From CAZUDI01 sp964618975 (GTDB lineage: Bacteria > Desulfobacterota > Desulfomonilia > UBA1062): 64,000 nucleotides of DNA. Made by a program: the position numbers and the translations under genes. Within the stretch, counting starts at the first letter, position 1; each line of letters opens with the position of its first letter. The notes beneath the pieces were generated by a model. The model searched no databases, was not told the origin of the DNA, and saw only the letters and a list, made by a program, of their open reading frames with translations. Of this stretch, positions 34,637 to 43,631 are shown piece after piece. The stretch covers positions 13,117-77,116 of the forward strand of contig CAZUDI010000008.1 of assembly GCA_964618975.1 (NCBI GenBank), read 5' to 3'.

Positions 34637-35407
34637 ATGAAACACCTCCAGGGAATCGGTCTCGGCATCACGCTGCTGGCGCTGTCGGTTGTGACCTATT
34701 ACATCCATTTTCTGATCTTTCGCGATGCCCACCACATCTTCATCTATATGATCGGGGACGTGGGTTTCGTCTTCATCGAGGTCCTGCTCGTGACCCTGAT
34801 CATCGACCAACTTCTGGAGCGCCGCGACCGGCAGAACCGTCTGGAGAAGCTCAATATGCTGATCGGCGTCTTCTTCAGCGAGATAGGCACCGAGCTTCTG
34901 ACCTATTTTTCCAAGCTCGACCCCCATCTCGACCAGATCCAGAAGGAGCTCGTCGTGCGCACAGACTGGTCGGAGAGGGAATTCTTCCGGGTCAGCCGCA
35001 GCCTGAACGCCTATACCCACAAGGTGGAACCCGACAAGCTCGAGCTGGAAAAACTCCGGCAGTTCCTTATCGATCAGCGCCGCTTCCTGCTGGCCCTGCT
35101 GGAGAATCCCAACCTCATCGAACACGAGACCTTCACCGAGCTCCTGCGCAGTGTCTTCCATCTCGCCGAAGAGCTCAAATTCAGAGACTGCTTTGCGGAG
35201 CTGCCCGGGGAGGACCTCTCGCACCTGGCCGGGGACATCGACCGGGCCTACGGGTTGCTGGTGCGGGAATGGCTCGCCTACATGCAGCACCTCAAAGACA
35301 ACTTCCCCTATTTTTTCTCGCTGGCCATGCGCACGAACCCCTTCGACAAGCAGGCCAGCGTGATCGTGGCCGCAAGCGCGCAGGGGAGCGGGACATGCAC
35401 ACCTTGA
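34637..35407 (+). CDS. Membrane protein with helical cytoplasmic domain, unknown
   Basis: 256 residues. Two membrane helices (about 6-26, GIGLGITLLALSVVTYYIHFL, and 35-58, IYMIGDVGFVFIEVLLVTLIIDQLL) are followed by a charged, predicted coiled or helical domain to the end (LLERRDRQNRLEKLNMLIG, FTELLRSVFHLAEELKFRD, LREWLAYMQHLKDNFPYFFSLAMRTNPFD). AAGGA precedes ATG 34637; a GTG six bases upstream is too close to it. I recognise no family; the layout suggests a membrane-anchored scaffold or regulator. Confidence 0.7.
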   Translation: MKHLQGIGLGITLLALSVVTYYIHFLIFRDAHHIFIYMIGDVGFVFIEVLLVTLIIDQLLERRDRQNRLEKLNMLIGVFFSEIGTELLTYFSKLDPHLDQIQKELVVRTDWSEREFFRVSRSLNAYTHKVEPDKLELEKLRQFLIDQRRFLLALLENPNLIEHETFTELLRSVFHLAEELKFRDCFAELPGEDLSHLAGDIDRAYGLLVREWLAYMQHLKDNFPYFFSLAMRTNPFDKQASVIVAASAQGSGTCTP

Positions 35408-35488
35408 GGTCCCTCACGCTCATCCCCAGACCTTGCGAGGCATGGCGGCCTGTCCCCCTACGGCTGTGGGTCTTGAGCGGGCCCGCGG

Positions 35489-36073
35489 GTGCCCCCGGGA
35501 GAATCTGACACGGACCTGCTCACGATTCTCCTGATCGCCTTCGGCCTGGCCATGGATGCCTTTGCCGTGTCCATCACCTGCGGCCTGACCATGCAGGAAC
35601 TCCGGGTGCGCCATGCCCTCAGGATTGCCCTCTTCTTCGGTGTCTTCCAGGCCCTCATGCCGATTGCGGGCTTCCTGGCCGGACTGAGCATCCGCGAAAC
35701 CCTCGCCGCCTTCGACCACTGGATCGCCTTCGTCCTCCTGAGCCTCATCGGGTTCAAGATGATCTACGAGGCCCGCCACATGGACGCCGATGAGCGCGAG
35801 ATGAACCCCGACGATATCCTCCTCATCCTCACCCTGGCACTTGCCACGAGCATCGATGCCCTGGCGGTGGGCGTGAGCCTGTCCTGCCTCAACATCTCCA
35901 TCTATTACCCTGCGCTCATTATCGGGGCCGTGACCTTTACCCTGTCGCTGGTGGGCGTTTTCATTGGTGAACGCGTCGGACACCTCTTCGAAAGAAAGAT
36001 CGAGATCCTGGGTGGCCTCATCCTCATCGGCATCGGCCTCAAGATCCTCTGGGAACACCTGCTGGGGACCTGA
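35489..36073 (+). CDS. mntP: Putative manganese efflux pump MntP
   Basis: 194 residues, six membrane helices in two DUF204 repeats. Each repeat carries the conserved acidic helix: FGLAMDAFAVSITCGL and LATSIDALAVGVSLSCL, whose Asp residues are needed for Mn(II) export in E. coli. The inner helix LIGFKMIYEARHM and final LGGLILIGIGLKILWEHL also match. The GTG at 35489 is the only plausible in-frame start before the first helix; its ribosome site is poor. The 81-bp leader shows no convincing yybP-ykoY manganese riboswitch. Confidence 0.88.
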   Translation: MPPGESDTDLLTILLIAFGLAMDAFAVSITCGLTMQELRVRHALRIALFFGVFQALMPIAGFLAGLSIRETLAAFDHWIAFVLLSLIGFKMIYEARHMDADEREMNPDDILLILTLALATSIDALAVGVSLSCLNISIYYPALIIGAVTFTLSLVGVFIGERVGHLFERKIEILGGLILIGIGLKILWEHLLGT

Positions 36074-36122
36074 AGCCCTGCCCTTCCTTGACGCTGCAAG
36101 AAGCAAGGGAAGGCGACCAAAC
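36071..36122 (+). repeat. Degenerate copy of the dispersed repeat
   Basis: AAGCCCTGCCCTTCC, ACGCTGCAAGAAGC and GGAAGGCGACC follow the order of the family's second half; the ATGAACCCC part is missing. It could serve as an imperfect hairpin terminator for mntP. Confidence 0.4.
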
Positions 36123-36254
36123 CCGGAATGACTCCGGGCGCTGAGCTGCACGTTGATGCAGCCCGCGGAATATGGTATGCGCTTCCCAGATCCGTAAACA
36201 CCCAGAGAACCGTGGCATCCCGTGATCCCATGCACTGCAGAGAGGGGATGAGAT

Positions 36255-39200
36255 GTGCTCTATGTCGGCATAGATGTTGGGAGCTCCTACCTCAAGCTCT
36301 GGACCGAGGATGCCGGCGGCGATGTGGTCCTGCGCGAGAGCGTGCGCCATCGCGGCGCGCCTGGCGCGATCATTTCCTTAAAACTCGCCCCCCTGTCCCG
36401 TCAGCCCCTGGCCGTGGCCCTTTCAGGCAATATCCACGGCCGCGCCCTGGAGGCCTGGCGGGTAGACGGACTGACGGCCGAGGTCGCCTTCCTGCGTCAG
36501 GCGGGCCCGAGGCGCCGCCTCATGATCCTCGGGGCCGAGCATATCGAGCTGGTGCGCTTCGACGCCCACGGTTCCATCCTGGACTATCACGCCAACTCCG
36601 CCTGTGCTGCCGGCACGGGGTCGTTCCTGGACGAGCAGCTCGAGCGACTGGGGATCACCCCCGCCGAGGTGGCCACCCTCCCGCTCATCAGCGACGCCCC
36701 TCCCATTGCCAGCCGCTGCGCGGTCTTCGCCAAGACCGACCTCATCCACCACCAGCAGGCCGGCGCCTCCCGCGAGGCCCTCTACAACGGGCTCTGCAAG
36801 GGGCTCGTGAGTTCCGCGCTCAAAACCCTCTTCGAGGGGGGGGTGCCCGACGGCGAGGATCTCCTGATCACCGGCGGCCTGGTCGAAAATCCACACATCC
36901 GCCATTTCCTCCGGCGCACCCTGCCGAGAGCGCACCTGGCCGAGGATGCCACCTATTCCCGCGCCCGGGGGCTGTGTCACATGGCCAGACACGCGCCCCA
37001 GGACACCAACACCTTCCTGGCCTGCCTGGAAAACCTCGAGCCACCATCCTTCGAGGACACCCGCAACGCCCCCCTTCAAGGCGCTCGCGATTTCCCCACA
37101 CAGGACCTGGCCCGCCGCAAAGACGCCTGCGGCAACGAGCTCTGGCACGATCTCGCCTGTGGCGAGCGCTTAGCGCTCTTTCTGGGCGTGGACATCGGTT
37201 CCACCTCCACCAAGGCGGTGCTCATGGACCCTAAGGGCCGCATCCGGATGGATATCTACCGCCGCACCGCCGGCGACCCCATCGCCGCCACGCGACATCT
37301 GCTGGACGGCATCGCCGCCCTGTGCCGGGAGCGCTCCGCGGACTGCCGCATCCAGGGCTGCGCCACCACCGGCTCGGGCCGCAAGCTCATCGGCGAGGTC
37401 ATCGGTGCCGACCTCATCGTCAACGAGATCACGGCGCATGCCGCCGGCGCATGCCTGACCGACCCCGGGGTGGAGACCATCTTCGAGATCGGCGGTCAGG
37501 ACGCCAAGTTCATCCGCCTGGCCGACGGCCACATCGCGGACGTCAACATGAACTATGTCTGCGCCGCCGGCACAGGCTCCTTCATCGAAGAGCAGGCCAT
37601 AACCCTGGGGTTCAAGCTGGACGAGATCGGAAAACGCTGCCTGGGTCAGGTACCGCCGCCCAACTCGGACCGCTTCACGGTCTTCATGAACCAGGAGGTC
37701 AACCGCCAGCTGGCCGGCGGCCAGGACCGGGAGCGCATCATGGCCGGGGTCCTGATGGCGGTGTGCCGCAACTATCTCAACAAGGTAGTGGGCAGCCGGC
37801 CCTACTCCCGGGCGCGCCTCGTCTTTCAGGGGGCCACGGCCCGCAACCACGCCCTGGTAGCCGCCATGGAGTCCCTCACCGGGGCGCGTGTCCATGTGAG
37901 CCCCTTCTGCCATGTGACGGGCGCCCTGGGCGCGGCACGCCTCGTGCAGCAGCGCCTGAAAGGAAAGAGCACCTTCACAGGTCTGACCCTCAAAGAGGTG
38001 ACTCTTACGGAACGCATTTGCAAGGGCTGCGAAAATGCCTGCCGCATCAGCATGATCAAACGCAACTCTCAGCGCATCTCCTGGGGTTACCTCTGCGGCC
38101 GGGAACCGGGCGCGGCAAAGCCGACGGAGAAAAACCCCGCCCTGACGCTGAGGGACACGCTCCTGAAGGGCTCAGCCCCACCGGCGCCCCAGGGCATGCG
38201 CCTCCTCGTCCCGGGCATAGGCCTCAACGAGGAACTCACCCCCCTGTGGAATGCCCTGGCAGTGGCCTCAGACCTGGCTATCGAGGTCGTCACCCCTCCG
38301 ACCTCACGGCTGCGGGAAGAGATCGAGCACCTCGCCGCCGGCGATTTCTGTTATCCGATCAAGGTGTGCCTGGCGGCCGCCGCCGCACTGCGCCGCGCGC
38401 ACCCTGCAGAGCTGATTCTCACGCCCTTCCTGGTGCAGGACCTGCGCGACCCCCGGATCTCCCCGCGCAGCATGTACTGCCCCTTCATCACCGCCTGGCC
38501 CGCCTTCCTGGAAAACGCGCGCACCGTGCATGCGGTGATCGATCTGAGCCAGCCTCTCAGTTCTCAGGCGCGTCTTTTCCGGCAGGCGCTGCAAGCGGCG
38601 CACCTGAGGGTTCCCCGCCTGTCACGCATCGAGCAGGGCTTCCGGGAGGGCCTGGCGGAACTAAAGCACTACCGCCGTGAGCTCACCCGGCAGGGTCGTG
38701 AGCTCTGCCGCGAACGTCAGGCGCCCGTGATCGTGCTGGTCGGGCGACCGTACAACCTCTACCACCCCATCCTCAACCTGGGCCTGCCCGAGCTCCTGGG
38801 CTCGCTGGGAATCAGCGTGATCCCCATGGACATCCTCGAGGACACGGTCACCAATGCGGACGTGGTGGCACGCTTTCCCGACATGTACTGGCAGCAGGGG
38901 CAGCGCATCCTGAGAAAGGCGCTCACTATCGCCAGGATTCCCAATTTTTATCCGCTCTTTCTGACCAACTTCTCCTGCGGCCCCGATTCGTTCATCATGA
39001 CCTATTGCGAGGAGGTCTCCCGCGGCAAGCCCTACATGATCCTCGAGCTCGACGAGCACGGCTCCGTCACCGGCTATGGCACGCGCATCGAGGCCTTTGC
39101 CGACATGATCGCCCACCACCGGGCAGACCCTGCCGCTGCGGCGCCCCTGCGGCGACGGCGCATCCTGACCGACCTCGAAGCCTCCCCGGGCCGCATCTGG

Positions 39201-40448
39201 ATCCCGCAGATGCACCCCTATACCCCGCAGCTCTTCGCCGGGTTACTCAGATCCGCGGGCTACGACGCCCAGGCCCTGGGCGAGGAGACCTCGGCCCACT
39301 GCGAACTGGGGCGCTCCTTCTGCCGCGGCAGCGAATGCCTGCCCGCGGCCCTAACGGCCGGGGCCTTCCTGGACCGTCTGGATAAAAGCCCCGCAGCTCT
39401 CTTCCTGCCGCGCTCCGCCGGCCCGTGCCGCTTCGGTCAGTATGCCACGATGATCGCGGGCATCTTGGATCGCACAGGCCATGCACAATCCGGGCTCATC
39501 TCACCGAGTTCCGGCAATGCCTACACCTTTCTCTCCCACAGGATGGAGCTCCTGGCCGCCCGCGCGGTCTGCGTGGGCGACGCCCTCTACAAGCTGCGCT
39601 GCCGCGTGGTGCCCTACCACCCCGCCCCGGAAAGCGTCGAGGAACTCTGTCGCCTGGCGGCCGACGAGCTGGCCGAAGGCCTCTTCTGCGGCCATGACTG
39701 GCGCGCCTACCTGCGGGCCCTGACGCAGCGCCTCACGGGCGAGATCGACCCGCAGCGGCCGCGGCGCCCCCTGGTGGGCATCGTAGGTGAGATCTTCGTG
39801 CGTATGAACAGCTTTTCCAACCAGCATCTGGTGGAGGTGATCGAGGCCGCCGGGGGCGAGGCCTGGATGGCGCCCATGAGCGAGTGGCTCTTCTATGTCA
39901 TGGAGCTCTCCGGTCGGCAGGGCCTGTGGGCGCGCCAGAAGGCGCGCCTGCGCCATACCCTGCTGCATGCCATCGAAGGGCAGGCCCTGAATCTGTGCGC
40001 CCCGCTGCTGGATGACAGGCACGAGCCCCCCATTACGGAGGTTCTGAAGGTGGCCGGGCGCTACCTGCCCCTGGCCTTCGAGGGCGAGGCGGTCCTGACC
40101 CTGGGCCGGGCCCAGCGCTTCGCCGCCGGCGGGGCGGCCCTGATCGTCAACTGCGCCCCGTTTTCCTGCCTACCGGGGCGTATCACGGCGCACCTCTTCC
40201 GGCTGCACCCCGAGATCTGCGGTGTCCCGGTGGTCAACCTCTTTTTCGACGGCACCTGTGACGTAGCGAGCCGCGTGCAGGTCTACCTTCAGTCGCCCAA
40301 CGGCCGTTCGCTGGCCCAGAACGCGTCCTTTACACGCCCTCCTGCCTTCCCGGGCCCGCAGACCATCGCCCGGTCTGCGGGTCATCATCCGGGGGAAAGA
40401 GGGGGCACCCCTCCGACCCCGACAAACCGGCGGCAGGAAAGGCGCTGA
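36255..40448 (+). CDS. Giant 2-hydroxyacyl-CoA dehydratase activase-type protein (two BcrAD/HgdC domains + DUF2229 + HgdB-like)
   Basis: 1397 residues. Two ASKHA ATPase domains: one starts YVGIDVGSSYLKLW (residue 2) with ACAAGTGSFLDEQ, the second FLGVDIGSTSTKAVL (about 309) with YVCAAGTGSFIEEQ; their Cys residues resemble those holding the inter-subunit 4Fe-4S cluster in HgdC. A Cys cluster ERICKGCENACRI follows at about 588. DUF2229 starts at about 647 (RLLVPGIGLNEELTPLWNAL) and a long region resembles the HgdB dehydratase fold (VGRPYNLYHPILNLGLPELL, SCGPDSFIMTY, VGIVGEIFVRMNSFSNQHLVE). HgdC-type activases inject ATP-energised electrons into (R)-2-hydroxyacyl-CoA dehydratases or benzoyl-CoA reductases. 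No separate dehydratase subunits lie nearby, so its partner and substrate are unknown. GTG start with GAGAGGGG upstream. Confidence 0.88.
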   Translation: MLYVGIDVGSSYLKLWTEDAGGDVVLRESVRHRGAPGAIISLKLAPLSRQPLAVALSGNIHGRALEAWRVDGLTAEVAFLRQAGPRRRLMILGAEHIELVRFDAHGSILDYHANSACAAGTGSFLDEQLERLGITPAEVATLPLISDAPPIASRCAVFAKTDLIHHQQAGASREALYNGLCKGLVSSALKTLFEGGVPDGEDLLITGGLVENPHIRHFLRRTLPRAHLAEDATYSRARGLCHMARHAPQDTNTFLACLENLEPPSFEDTRNAPLQGARDFPTQDLARRKDACGNELWHDLACGERLALFLGVDIGSTSTKAVLMDPKGRIRMDIYRRTAGDPIAATRHLLDGIAALCRERSADCRIQGCATTGSGRKLIGEVIGADLIVNEITAHAAGACLTDPGVETIFEIGGQDAKFIRLADGHIADVNMNYVCAAGTGSFIEEQAITLGFKLDEIGKRCLGQVPPPNSDRFTVFMNQEVNRQLAGGQDRERIMAGVLMAVCRNYLNKVVGSRPYSRARLVFQGATARNHALVAAMESLTGARVHVSPFCHVTGALGAARLVQQRLKGKSTFTGLTLKEVTLTERICKGCENACRISMIKRNSQRISWGYLCGREPGAAKPTEKNPALTLRDTLLKGSAPPAPQGMRLLVPGIGLNEELTPLWNALAVASDLAIEVVTPPTSRLREEIEHLAAGDFCYPIKVCLAAAAALRRAHPAELILTPFLVQDLRDPRISPRSMYCPFITAWPAFLENARTVHAVIDLSQPLSSQARLFRQALQAAHLRVPRLSRIEQGFREGLAELKHYRRELTRQGRELCRERQAPVIVLVGRPYNLYHPILNLGLPELLGSLGISVIPMDILEDTVTNADVVARFPDMYWQQGQRILRKALTIARIPNFYPLFLTNFSCGPDSFIMTYCEEVSRGKPYMILELDEHGSVTGYGTRIEAFADMIAHHRADPAAAAPLRRRRILTDLEASPGRIWIPQMHPYTPQLFAGLLRSAGYDAQALGEETSAHCELGRSFCRGSECLPAALTAGAFLDRLDKSPAALFLPRSAGPCRFGQYATMIAGILDRTGHAQSGLISPSSGNAYTFLSHRMELLAARAVCVGDALYKLRCRVVPYHPAPESVEELCRLAADELAEGLFCGHDWRAYLRALTQRLTGEIDPQRPRRPLVGIVGEIFVRMNSFSNQHLVEVIEAAGGEAWMAPMSEWLFYVMELSGRQGLWARQKARLRHTLLHAIEGQALNLCAPLLDDRHEPPITEVLKVAGRYLPLAFEGEAVLTLGRAQRFAAGGAALIVNCAPFSCLPGRITAHLFRLHPEICGVPVVNLFFDGTCDVASRVQVYLQSPNGRSLAQNASFTRPPAFPGPQTIARSAGHHPGERGGTPPTPTNRRQERR

Positions 40449-40516
40449 GGGAGCGATGAACACCCGGGGACGTTTCCGGGAGCCCGCATGCGTTGAGGCA
40501 TAACCCCGCAGTGAAG

Positions 40517-40599
40517 TATGGTTATGAACCCCAAGGCAAGCCCTGGTCTCTCTTGGCGCCGCAAGCGGCGAGGCAATGCGCCCCAGAGCGATCAATACG
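40517..40599 (+). repeat. Dispersed intergenic structured repeat, copy 10
   Basis: TATGGTTATGAACCCCAAGG, CAAGCCCTGG, GCGCCGCAAGCGGCG, CAATGCGCCCCAGAGCGATC. It occupies the centre of a 353-bp gap; the rest of the gap shows nothing recognisable. Confidence 0.78.
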
Positions 40600-40801
40600 C
40601 GTCCCGATGGCCTCTCTGGCATCGGCGTCCCAGCCTCCCCAGCACCTCCGCAGGCGGTCTCTCCGCCGGGAGGCCAAGGATGCAGCTGTAAATTTCATCT
40701 GGGAATAAGCGAGCTTATGTGCTAGGTTGTTACCCTGTTGCCGGTACTTCAGAAGCCAGGACCCACTTGGCCGGCTGATATCTTCAGGGAGGGGAACCGC
40801 C

Positions 40802-42262
40802 ATGGGACAGGATTCACCGCTTCAGGGTTTCTTCACCCCGCGGGGGGTGGCCGTCTTCGGGAGCATGCAGGAAGGCTGGTTCTTCGGGGCGGCGATTGTG
40901 ATCAGGGACCTGCTGGCCATAGGCTACCCGGGCGGCATCTACCCCGTACACCCCACCTCCGAAAGCGTCTGCGGCCAGAAGGTCTACCGCAGTCTGGAGG
41001 GGATCGCCCACCCTGTCGACCTGGCGGTAATCGTCACCTCTTTCCGGCATGTCCCAGAAATCGTGATGCAGTGCGCCAGGAAGGGGATCCGGCACCTGGT
41101 AGTGGTCTCCGACGGCTTCGGCGAGAGCGGGGCGGAGGGCCGCAAGCGCCAGGCCGAGCTGCTGAGTCTGGCCCGGGGATACGGAATGCGCATCATCGGG
41201 CCCAACACCCTGGGGATCTTCGACACCACCCACGGCCTCACCACGGTGCCCTACGAGCGCGGCTACGACTATGCGCGCACGGGGGGGCTGTCCATCGTGA
41301 CCCAGACGGGCATGTACGGCCCGCAGGCCGTACCCTTTCACGAATACAGCTTCGGCATCAACAAGATCATCGACCTCGGCAACATGTGTGACATCGACGA
41401 GACCGACTGCCTGGAATTCCTCGGCCGCGACGAGAACACGCAGGTCATCTCCCTGTACATGGAGCACACGCGCTGTGCGGCGCGCTTCCTTGAGGTGGCC
41501 CGCGCGATCTCGGCCATTAAACCCATCCTGTGCCTGAAGGGGGGGCGCTCGCCGGATGCCGCATCCGCCCTGGCCTCGCACACCGGCTCCCTGGCCGGCG
41601 ACGATGCCCTGTATGACGGCCTCCTTCGGCAGGCCGGCATAATGCGCGTCGAGGAGTACGAGGACCTCTTCGAATGCGCCAAGGGCTTCCTCTATCAGCC
41701 CCTGCCGCAGGGCAACCGCCTGGGCATCGTCACCCTGACCGGGGCCATGGGCATCCAGTGCATCGATGCCGCGCGTGAAAACGGTCTTACGCCCGGCCAG
41801 CCCACACCGGAGAGTGTCGCCCGGCTGAGGGACATCCATCCCTCGCTCGGGGCGCACCCTGTCGATCTCGGGCCGCCCTCGGCGGCCAACGGGGCTTCCC
41901 TCTTCGACTACTACCGGCAGGCAGTCGATACCCTCATGCAGGACCCGGGTATCGACTGCCTGTACGTGAACGTGTATGTGACCCCCCTGATCAAACCCGC
42001 CCTCTACGAGGGCCTTTTGGGGCACATGCGCGCCACACAGACCAAGCCGATCGTCATGTGGGCCTATGGCACCGCCTCAGAGAGCATCCGCGAATTCTCC
42101 GCCCTGGCCGAAGGCCATGCCATCCCCTGTTTCACCACCACGCGCAAGGCCCTTCTGTCCCTGGGCTGCATGGTGCGCCATGCCAGGTGGAAGCGTTCAC
42201 GCCTCTTGCCGCCCCAGGGGGACATGGCCGGTCGGTCTCAGGCCCCGGCCTGCCGAGCGTGA
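40802..42262 (+). CDS. Acyl-CoA ligase (NDP-forming) alpha-like protein
   Basis: 486 residues. An N-terminal CoA-binding Rossmann domain (about 1-130: GFFTPRGVAVFGSMQEGWFFG, GYPGGIYPVHPTSESVCG, VVVSDGFGESG, RIIGPNTLGIFD) is followed by the succinyl-CoA-ligase-like flavodoxin domain (SIVTQTGMYGPQAV, NMCDIDETDCLEFLG, ALASHTGSLAGDDALYDG with a candidate phospho-His near 260, TLTGAMGIQC). This is the alpha half of ADP-forming acetyl-CoA ligases; the ATP-grasp beta half is missing and no such gene is adjacent. It may pair with a distant beta subunit or have another role. GGGAGGGG precedes ATG 40802. Confidence 0.85.
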   Translation: MGQDSPLQGFFTPRGVAVFGSMQEGWFFGAAIVIRDLLAIGYPGGIYPVHPTSESVCGQKVYRSLEGIAHPVDLAVIVTSFRHVPEIVMQCARKGIRHLVVVSDGFGESGAEGRKRQAELLSLARGYGMRIIGPNTLGIFDTTHGLTTVPYERGYDYARTGGLSIVTQTGMYGPQAVPFHEYSFGINKIIDLGNMCDIDETDCLEFLGRDENTQVISLYMEHTRCAARFLEVARAISAIKPILCLKGGRSPDAASALASHTGSLAGDDALYDGLLRQAGIMRVEEYEDLFECAKGFLYQPLPQGNRLGIVTLTGAMGIQCIDAARENGLTPGQPTPESVARLRDIHPSLGAHPVDLGPPSAANGASLFDYYRQAVDTLMQDPGIDCLYVNVYVTPLIKPALYEGLLGHMRATQTKPIVMWAYGTASESIREFSALAEGHAIPCFTTTRKALLSLGCMVRHARWKRSRLLPPQGDMAGRSQAPACRA

Positions 42263-42335
42263 GACAGGGGGAGTCCCTCCTCGGGGGGAATTTCCGGGAC
42301 GCTGAAGAAAGGCCGGTTTCTTCCTTTAAGGCCTT

Positions 42336-43337
42336 TCAGCGGTGCTTGTCCTTCTTGGCCGCGTAGAGCTGTTCATCGGCCTGCTTGAGCAGGCCCGCCG
42401 CATCCATGCCGCCCTCGGCGGCGGCCACGCCGTAGCTGAACCTCACCGGCACCGTATTTTCCCCGCAGACCAGGGGGTGGGAGGCAAGAAAGGCCTGGAT
42501 GCGTTCCATGAAGGCCCGCGACTCGGCGATCGCAATCCCGGGCAGGATCAGGACGAACTCGTCGCCGGCGAAACGCGCCACGATGTCGCTGGTGCGCGAA
42601 TGCTTCCTCAGGGTGCGGGCGGTGTGCACCAGGAGTTCATCGCCGCAGTCGTGGCCGTAGCGGTCGTTGACCTGTTTGAAGTCGTCCAGATCGACGAAGA
42701 CGGCGCACAGCGGCGTGCCGTAACGCCGGGCCCGGGCCAGCTCACGCTCCAGGACCCGCTCCATGGCGCGACGGTTCAGCAGCCCGGTCAGCGGGTCCCT
42801 GAAGGCCAGCACGCGCAGCTCCTCATGGGCCAGGACGTTACTGAGGCAGATGGAGACCACCACCGCCAGCTGCTCCAGCAGCCCGGTATCGATCCCGGGC
42901 TGGAAGCGCCGGGGCGAGGGGTCGGCCTGGTTGAAGCTGCCGATGATCTCGCCGTCCAGACTGATGGGGGTGATGGCCACCGAGCCGAAATCGTAGCGGC
43001 GCCCGTCCGGGTGCAGGCAGCGCACCCGTTCCAGGTCCCGGTTGAGCAGTCGGGGGTGCGGCGTGCCCTCCAGGATGCGCATGAAGTCCTCGCGCGATAC
43101 GTTGTTGACCGGCTCGGTCGGGGCGAAGCGGTGTATCAGGGAGGCCGTCTTGCTGGGATTGATCACCGAGAGCCAGACATGGGGCACATCGAACGTGCGT
43201 TTGATGGAGCACAGGAGCTTGTCGAAGAAGTCTTCCAGGTTGAGGGTCGCGAGCACCTCGGTCTGGATCTCGAAGAACTTGCGGGCGATCAGTTCGTTTT
43301 CCTGCAGTCGGGCAAACAGGGTGTCGATGTCCAGCAT
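42336..43337 (-). CDS. Diguanylate cyclase (DUF484/GAF-like + GGDEF)
   Basis: 333 residues, soluble. Residues about 1-165 form a DUF484/GAF-like sensor (RKFFEIQTEVLATLNLEDFFDKLL, GSVAITPISLDGEIIGSFNQADPSPRRF). The GGDEF domain follows (DPLTGLLNRRAMERVL, VDLDDFKQVNDRYGHDCGDELL, RFAGDEFVLILPG, FSYGVAAAEGG, ADEQLYAAKK). The signature reads AGDEF instead of GGDEF; such variants are often active. RTSD five residues upstream is an allosteric c-di-GMP inhibitory (I) site. It makes the second messenger c-di-GMP. It converges on the acyl-CoA ligase gene. Confidence 0.9.
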   Translation of the reverse strand: MLDIDTLFARLQENELIARKFFEIQTEVLATLNLEDFFDKLLCSIKRTFDVPHVWLSVINPSKTASLIHRFAPTEPVNNVSREDFMRILEGTPHPRLLNRDLERVRCLHPDGRRYDFGSVAITPISLDGEIIGSFNQADPSPRRFQPGIDTGLLEQLAVVVSICLSNVLAHEELRVLAFRDPLTGLLNRRAMERVLERELARARRYGTPLCAVFVDLDDFKQVNDRYGHDCGDELLVHTARTLRKHSRTSDIVARFAGDEFVLILPGIAIAESRAFMERIQAFLASHPLVCGENTVPVRFSYGVAAAEGGMDAAGLLKQADEQLYAAKKDKHR

Positions 43338-43453
43338 GGGGGCCCTCTTGAGGGTCGACTATAAAACATTCAGCCTGTTCATGCAATCGCCAAGCTCGAT
43401 TCCTCGGGGCATGGTCGGGGATCCTGGCCTTTCCGTACCCAGGAGGGCCCCCT

Positions 43454-43538
43454 CAATCAGGGGGATGAATCCCAGGGCAAGCTTTTACCCCACCATGCCA
43501 CGGCAAAGAGCGGGGAATGGGCCCCAGAGCGATTGAAT
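43454..43538 (+). repeat. Dispersed intergenic structured repeat, copy 11
   Basis: TCAATCAGGGGGATGAATCC, CAGGGCAAGC, GCGGGGAATGGGCCCCAGAGCGATTGA. The ends pair as TCAATC/GATTGA and GGGG/CCCC. Confidence 0.8.
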
Positions 43539-43559
43539 TGTCGTGGTCTCCCGCTCTGA

Positions 43560-43615
43560 CCGGGGTCAGGGCATCTCAGACAGGCCCCTCGGGCTGACCT
43601 TCGCCCTGACCCCGG
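43560..43615. repeat. 13-bp inverted repeat between convergent-side gene ends
   Basis: CCGGGGTCAGGGC (43560-43572) and its exact complement GCCCTGACCCCGG (43603-43615), with a 30-nt loop. It lies 17 bp after the stop of the EF-hand gene and could stop minus-strand transcription, although no T tract follows. Confidence 0.5.
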
Positions 43616-43631
43616 GCCGGTTGGCCCGTCC

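Noticed and set aside
35408..35488. Manganese riboswitch (yybP-ykoY) before mntP
   Set aside because: The 81-bp leader is short and I could not find the conserved internal-loop segments of that riboswitch.
42301..42340. Terminator between the acyl-CoA ligase and diguanylate cyclase genes
   Set aside because: The inverted repeat has a bulged stem, overlaps the cyclase stop codon and has no T tract on either strand.
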